Shown in pieces: positions 59,823-64,000 of a stretch of 64,000 nucleotides of DNA. The position numbers were made by a program, and so were the translations under genes. The stretch is from Mytilus trossulus (lineage: Eukaryota; Mollusca; Bivalvia; Mytilida; Mytilidae): positions 37,958,692-38,022,691 of the forward strand of contig NC_086380.1 in the NCBI RefSeq assembly GCF_036588685.1, read 5' to 3'. The stretch's first letter is position 1; each line of letters begins with the position of its first letter. The notes under the pieces were generated by a model that did not search any database, was not told the DNA's origin, and was given only the letters and a program-made list of their open reading frames with translations.

Positions 59823-61273
59823 GTAAGTTTAATGTAATACTAGTATTATAGCACATCTTATCATTTTTGTTCTCAGTGTTACATATTTGTTCAATCATAA
59901 CAACCCAGCATTTTTCGTCGGAACGATATCTGATTTTATATCATAAAAGTTTTTTTCCTGTTCTGGTTTACTGCTCAGACTGTATTGATAATGTTGACAA
60001 TTATGTTGTAAGCAGTCTATTATATGCCAATGTCATATAAGTGCGAGGTTAAGCTAGCTTAAAAATCAGGTTTTATCAGCTTTTTTTCTGCATAATGAAA
60101 TACCTGAACCGAACCACGACAATGGCAGTTCTATTAGTGTGAAGTGTATTTGCTTTCACTTTTGAAATTTGAAAGTGACATTTCATTTTCAATTTTCCTT
60201 AGATTTCTGTACTTTTGTTATTTTTCTTTTTGATCTTTTGATTAATCTTAAAAGTATTGAGTTGACTGTTAGACTGAGTGGTATCTTGCAGATTTCGCAA
60301 CAACTGAAATTTAATGTCCGACTGAGACTTACATGATGCATTAAAAAGAAATGAATGTATGAAATTGCTACGTTACAACTTTGCATTTACTGCAAAAAAC
60401 ACTACTGTCTATAATACTATCAAACCATTTTTCCACAACAACAAAAAACGTCACGCAAAATTGTAACATTTGATCGGAACTACACTTTTACGAGTCCGAA
60501 TTTCTTTCAATTTGAATGTCTCTCTAGTTTCTTTCACCGCTCTTGTTCAAACTCTTAAATCGCGTGAAAATTCATAAACGTTGTTGTGTTTGATTATTGT
60601 TTTGTGTTTGCATTCTGACAGATTATTCTGACAAAATATCCTAAATGCATATGTATGTCTAAGTTTAAATACATATAGCATCAAAAAATCAAATGACATT
60701 ATTTGTCTCCACATAATGATTTGATGCTTATTTGAAATTGGCCAAAACAAGAACAATATATGTTTGATGCGATATGTATTTTTCAAAGAAAGAGAGATAC
60801 AAAAATACTTAAAGGATATGCAAATTCATCAGACGAAAACGGACAAACAATGTAAGGGACAAAGCTGCGCACAACTTATTTAAATAGACCATAATATGAA
60901 CTCGTATTATAGATTCGCTATTTTGATTGAAATCAAATCAATGCATGTGCTTCTTTAAAATCATATAATTGTATGCACAGGAAGGACATTGCAGATAGGA
61001 CATTGCATAAAGGACAATATAAGCTTTGTTGTAATTGTGATAAGTTAATCATTGGTGTATTTTAACATGCATGTATAACACCAAATCTTACTACTTTTTA
61101 CGTGTTTCTATTATTCTTACATTAAACGTATCAGAATTTTACATTGATGAGTTTCATTTGTGATACTTTTTAGTAAAGTAGGATTTTGATTATTCCTATT
61201 TAAGTAAAATGCCCTCTAGAAATCCATGTATAATATATTTTATTTATTTATTAAACTGTTATACCTGATGCAG
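59823..61273. other. Intron of the Ig gene, no other feature
   Basis: AT-rich. Nothing supported. Confidence 0.4.
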
Positions 61274-61378
61274 ATCAATCCGATACACATTCTATTATCA
61301 CTATAGACAAAATGTCAAATATAAGAACGATATTCAAGTGGACGTGTATTCATTTTCAACATGTGTTATGACATACAT
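61274..61378 (+). pseudogene. Broken duplicate of the second Ig-gene exon
   Basis: The acceptor CCTGATGCAG matches TAATGCAG of the intact exon. The 105-bp segment aligns with 61769-61875 (107 bp): ACATTCTATTATCACTATAG against GCATTCTAATACGACTCTTG, and GTGGACGTGTATTCATTTTC against CTTGATGTGTATCCATTTCC. A one-base deletion upstream of TATAAG shifts the frame and the donor is degraded, so it cannot be used in frame. Confidence 0.65.
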
Positions 61379-61494
61379 GTACGAGCTATGTTCATATTAA
61401 AAAATATGTATAATGCTGCATGGCAATTATAATCGCATTTATTTGATATTGAGTGGATACAGTTTTGTCAATGTCATTAAATAGTAATCAAAGG

Positions 61495-61725
61495 TACCAG
61501 GATTATAATTTAATACGCCAGACGTGCATTTCGTTTACATAAGACTCATCAGTGACGCTCACACGCTTATTTATAAAGCCAAACAAGTAAAGGAATGGAA
61601 AGCATTGAGGACCCGAAATTCCAACAAGTTGTTCCAAATACGGCTACGGTAATATATTTCTTGGATAAGAAAATCCTTAGTTTTTCGAAAAATTTAAAGT
61701 TTTGTCAACAGCAAATTTATTAAAA
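61495..61725 (-). repeat. Hammerhead-bearing repeat R4, inverted, in the Ig-gene intron
   Basis: ACCAGGATTATAATTTAATA, ATAAGACTCATCAGTGACGC, AAAGCCAAACAAGTAAAGGA, GTTCCAAATACGGCTACGG and AAGAAAATCCTTAGTTTTTC: the complement of R4 in full order. Confidence 0.75.
61508..61556 (-). ncRNA. Hammerhead ribozyme relic (minus strand)
   Basis: CTGATGA at 61552-61546 and GAAA are intact. Stem II carries a C-A mismatch (GTCT/AAAC). Stem III ATGC/GCGT pairs with one wobble. Stem I is lost. Partial activity is possible but unlikely. Confidence 0.5.
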
Positions 61726-61768
61726 TGATATGTTTTCTGTTTATTAAACCATTTGTTTCATAATGCAG

Positions 61769-61875
61769 ATCCCCCAGATATGCATTCTAATACGACTCTT
61801 GAAAGAGATGGATACTATAAAATTGACGTTCAACTTGATGTGTATCCATTTCCAACATTTCTCATGACATACGAG
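61769..61875 (+). CDS. Second exon of the Ig-superfamily gene
   Basis: Bounded by CATAATGCAG and GAG|GTATGA. Joined in phase 1 to the exon ending at 59822 it reads YPPDMHSNTTLERDGYYKID and continues VQLDVYPFPTFLMTYE, ending in phase 0. This looks like the start of a second Ig-type domain (linker plus first strand). The remaining exons were not found before 64000. Confidence 0.6.
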
Positions 61876-61982
61876 GTATGATTATTTATATTGTTGCATT
61901 GTAAAAGGATATTGGCAATATATTTAATAATTCGTTTGTGTAAAAGCTCTTTTGTATTATACAATTCTAAACATCTTTTATA

Positions 61983-62125
61983 GATATAAAAAGATGCTAT
62001 AGATGTGACAATGAGACACTTCATCCAAGTTATATTGTGTAAAAATAAACCATTATAGGTCGAAGAATGGCCTTCAATACTGATCATCGTTACGCACCGA
62101 ACAGCAAGCTATAAAGAGCCACACA
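61983..62125 (+). repeat. SINE-like repeat R1, diverged copy in the Ig-gene intron
   Basis: GATGTGACAATGAGACACTT, ATTATAGGTCGAAGAATGGC and AACAGCAAGCTATAAAGAGC. Confidence 0.6.
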
Positions 62126-62552
62126 ATGTCAAGTGTAAAACCATTTAAACAGGAAAATATAACGGTCAAATCTATATAAGAAGCAGGAAACTAAAACACA
62201 ATGACAACCACTGATCAAAAGAATCCTGACTTAGGACAGGTGCTAACAAATGCTTTGATGTCTTTTTACAATACCATATCATGATGAGTTTTAGGTACAT
62301 GTATTTTGTTGTGAATAAGCTGATTCTTCCTTAGGCCATGAAGTGTGAAACATGTATTATAACTTAAGTGCCTACCAAAATGTAGAAAAACTAGAAATTC
62401 TAGCTTTCCATTTAGCAAACACTAGAATTAAAACATTATATAGTATGAAACAAATTAACAGTCGAAAATATATTATATTGCTAAGCTAAGATGTAAGTTT
62501 TTCGTTATTGAAAGAACATGGACGGTATGATACAAAAACGTCTAGTAATTAA
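62126..62552. other. Intergenic or intronic, nothing recognised
   Basis: No supported feature. Confidence 0.4.
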
Positions 62553-62668
62553 AGGGTATAAGTTATAGATAATGCATATTTTAAGGTTTTTCTTGTCGTA
62601 GAACACCCCGAGGTGTGTTCTACGACAAGAAAAACCTTAAAATATGCATTATCTGACTTATATACCGT
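62553..62668. mobile_element. Hairpin MITE-like element, ~116 bp
   Basis: GATAATGCATATTTTAAGGT and TTTTTCTTGTCGTAGAACAC at the left pair with the exact complement at 62613-62654 around a small CCCGAGG-type loop. Outer arms (TATAAGTTATA/TGACTTATATA) pair imperfectly. Confidence 0.7.
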
Positions 62669-64000
62669 CAAAAAATATTATTTTTTATAAAGATTTGCAA
62701 AATTTAGTATCCTATATTACCGACAACACTAAAGTGGGATATTCCTTTCTAATGCGTTCAGGTTTTAATACGCCCTACGGCTCATTTAGAATGTGAAATA
62801 AAACTCACTAATAAATCTAGATATAAACCTTTTAAAAAATATTATCCATACACAATAAAAAATATTACTGTAACTGCATGAAGTAAGACACAAATGTATT
62901 GTTACCATCCGATAACGGTGTATGACATATACAAGACACATTGTAAGTAATTTATTGTACCACTTAGTTTATGGAAAAGGGGGAGGTGTATGTTTTTTTT
63001 CTATTTGTAATGTCATTTCTATCGCGGAAAAGTGGTTATTCTTTTAACAATTTTAATTGAATCGAATGAAAAATTCAGAAAGATTGTCTGTTGAATAGCA
63101 ATACATTTTATTAACAGATAATCAGGATATAATCATATACCCTCCTCACCCGACCCTTTTCCGAGTTACGTTAATGTTATTCCATAGAATTTTTAAAAGT
63201 TAAAAACTGACACAAAGACGAATATCAATGCATGAAGGTCACAGTATGATTTCATATTCAGCATTTATCGTCCTGAACATGCATGAAATATTTGCCACTG
63301 GACGTTAAGCAAGCAACCAAAAATCAACCAACCTATTCAGTGTGACTCAATAAGATTTTCAAAATCTAACACACGAATATGTTAAATCTGGCTTTTTCTT
63401 TATGAAAGTCTATATCAAAATTCATCTCACATATATGATGTTTCTTTATTATAGCGATAAATTAACAAAACTTCACGCGTTATTTGTTTTTAAAATTAAG
63501 ATGCGGGCAATGAAGGTTTCTTTTACATCTATCATCGATTGAACTTTATAATATTAATTTCCAAATCGACAACAAAAATCTATCAGACGAATAAAATTTT
63601 GAAGTAAATTATAGATTGCATTTTTATCAAGGAAAATAATGACCTCACACAGGTCATTATTTTATGCCTTTAAGCAAATTTCATTGAAACATGGTATCGT
63701 CCAGGTTGATTCTGAAAAAGAATGACCTGCCGTTCTAAAAGAAAATAACTCCATATAGGTATATAACAAGAAATGAATTAACTGGTAAATAAAGGCAACA
63801 GTAATATACCACTGTTCAAAACTCATAAATCCATGGACAAAAAATAAAATCGGGGTAACAAACTAAAACTGAGGGACACGCATTAAATATAAGAGGATTT
63901 ATTTTTTAGAAAGAATATTTCTGAATTGTTTTTGGAAAAATAACAAAATATAAATAAATGTTTATAGTGCTCTTTTAGTCATAAACAATTATAAACAGGT
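62669..64000. other. Right end of the window, minor repeats only
   Basis: A short hairpin AAATAATGACCT/AGGTCATTATTT at 63635-63663. A likely dispersed-repeat piece at 63795-63890 (CATAAATCCATGGACAAAAA, GGGACACGCATTAAATATAA). No further Ig exon was recognised. Confidence 0.45.

Overview
This is a gene-poor, AT-rich, intron-bearing piece of animal genome. It is most likely from a marine bivalve, probably a mussel-type mollusc. That is an inference from the dense mix of repeats (hammerhead-ribozyme repeats tied to Penelope-like elements, split-direct-repeat tyrosine-recombinase retroelements, SINE-like families, BEL/Pao, Harbinger) and from a bivalve-style immunoglobulin exon near the right end. 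No rRNA, tRNA, CRISPR or prokaryotic operon was seen.

Layout. 1-2232 is the 3' part of an Ngaro/PAT-like retrotransposon: the end of RT/RNase H, an intron-like spacer, an intact tyrosine recombinase, then the B1-A2-B2 split repeats with B1 and B2 identical. 3.1-5.7 kb holds a SINE-like copy, an AATTCG-rich block and two head-to-head copies of a small TIR element, one of them split by a hammerhead-ribozyme repeat. 6838-8687 is a 1.85 kb TIR element carrying a decayed reading frame of unknown product.

9.7-24.8 kb is the most structured part. A tandem array of roughly 1.3-1.4 kb units (A-B-A-B-A) is interrupted by a 12.1 kb TIR element (11014-23115) with oriented subterminal GATCGTGAAAG motifs and a 5-bp target duplication. 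Inside it sits a complete two-gene Harbinger transposon (11708-19355). Its five-exon DDE transposase (341 aa) and convergent three-exon Myb/SANT-like protein (265 aa) both splice to open frames. Next to it is a dead Penelope-like element.

27.7-30.3 kb has nested SINE-like repeats, a TTAA-flanked MITE and another hammerhead-bearing repeat. 33.3-36.5 kb is a minus-strand, 5'-truncated BEL/Pao pol interrupted by only two in-frame stops. 39.2-43.3 kb is a degenerate tandem array. 45.7-47.5 kb is a diverged duplication. 55.7 kb has a near-perfect hairpin MITE with a 9-bp target duplication. 57476-58895 is a TIR element that has captured a reverse-transcriptase fragment. From 59.5 kb there are exons of an Ig-superfamily gene, including a tandemly duplicated exon of which one copy is broken. 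This is the only candidate host gene.

How the parts relate: the YR and RT/RH modules serve one retroelement. The Harbinger transposase and Myb-like protein are the expected pair (catalysis plus DNA binding/nuclear import). Most other material is non-autonomous and relies on enzymes encoded elsewhere. Family assignments rest on motif recognition by eye; exon boundaries come from splice consensus and phase only.
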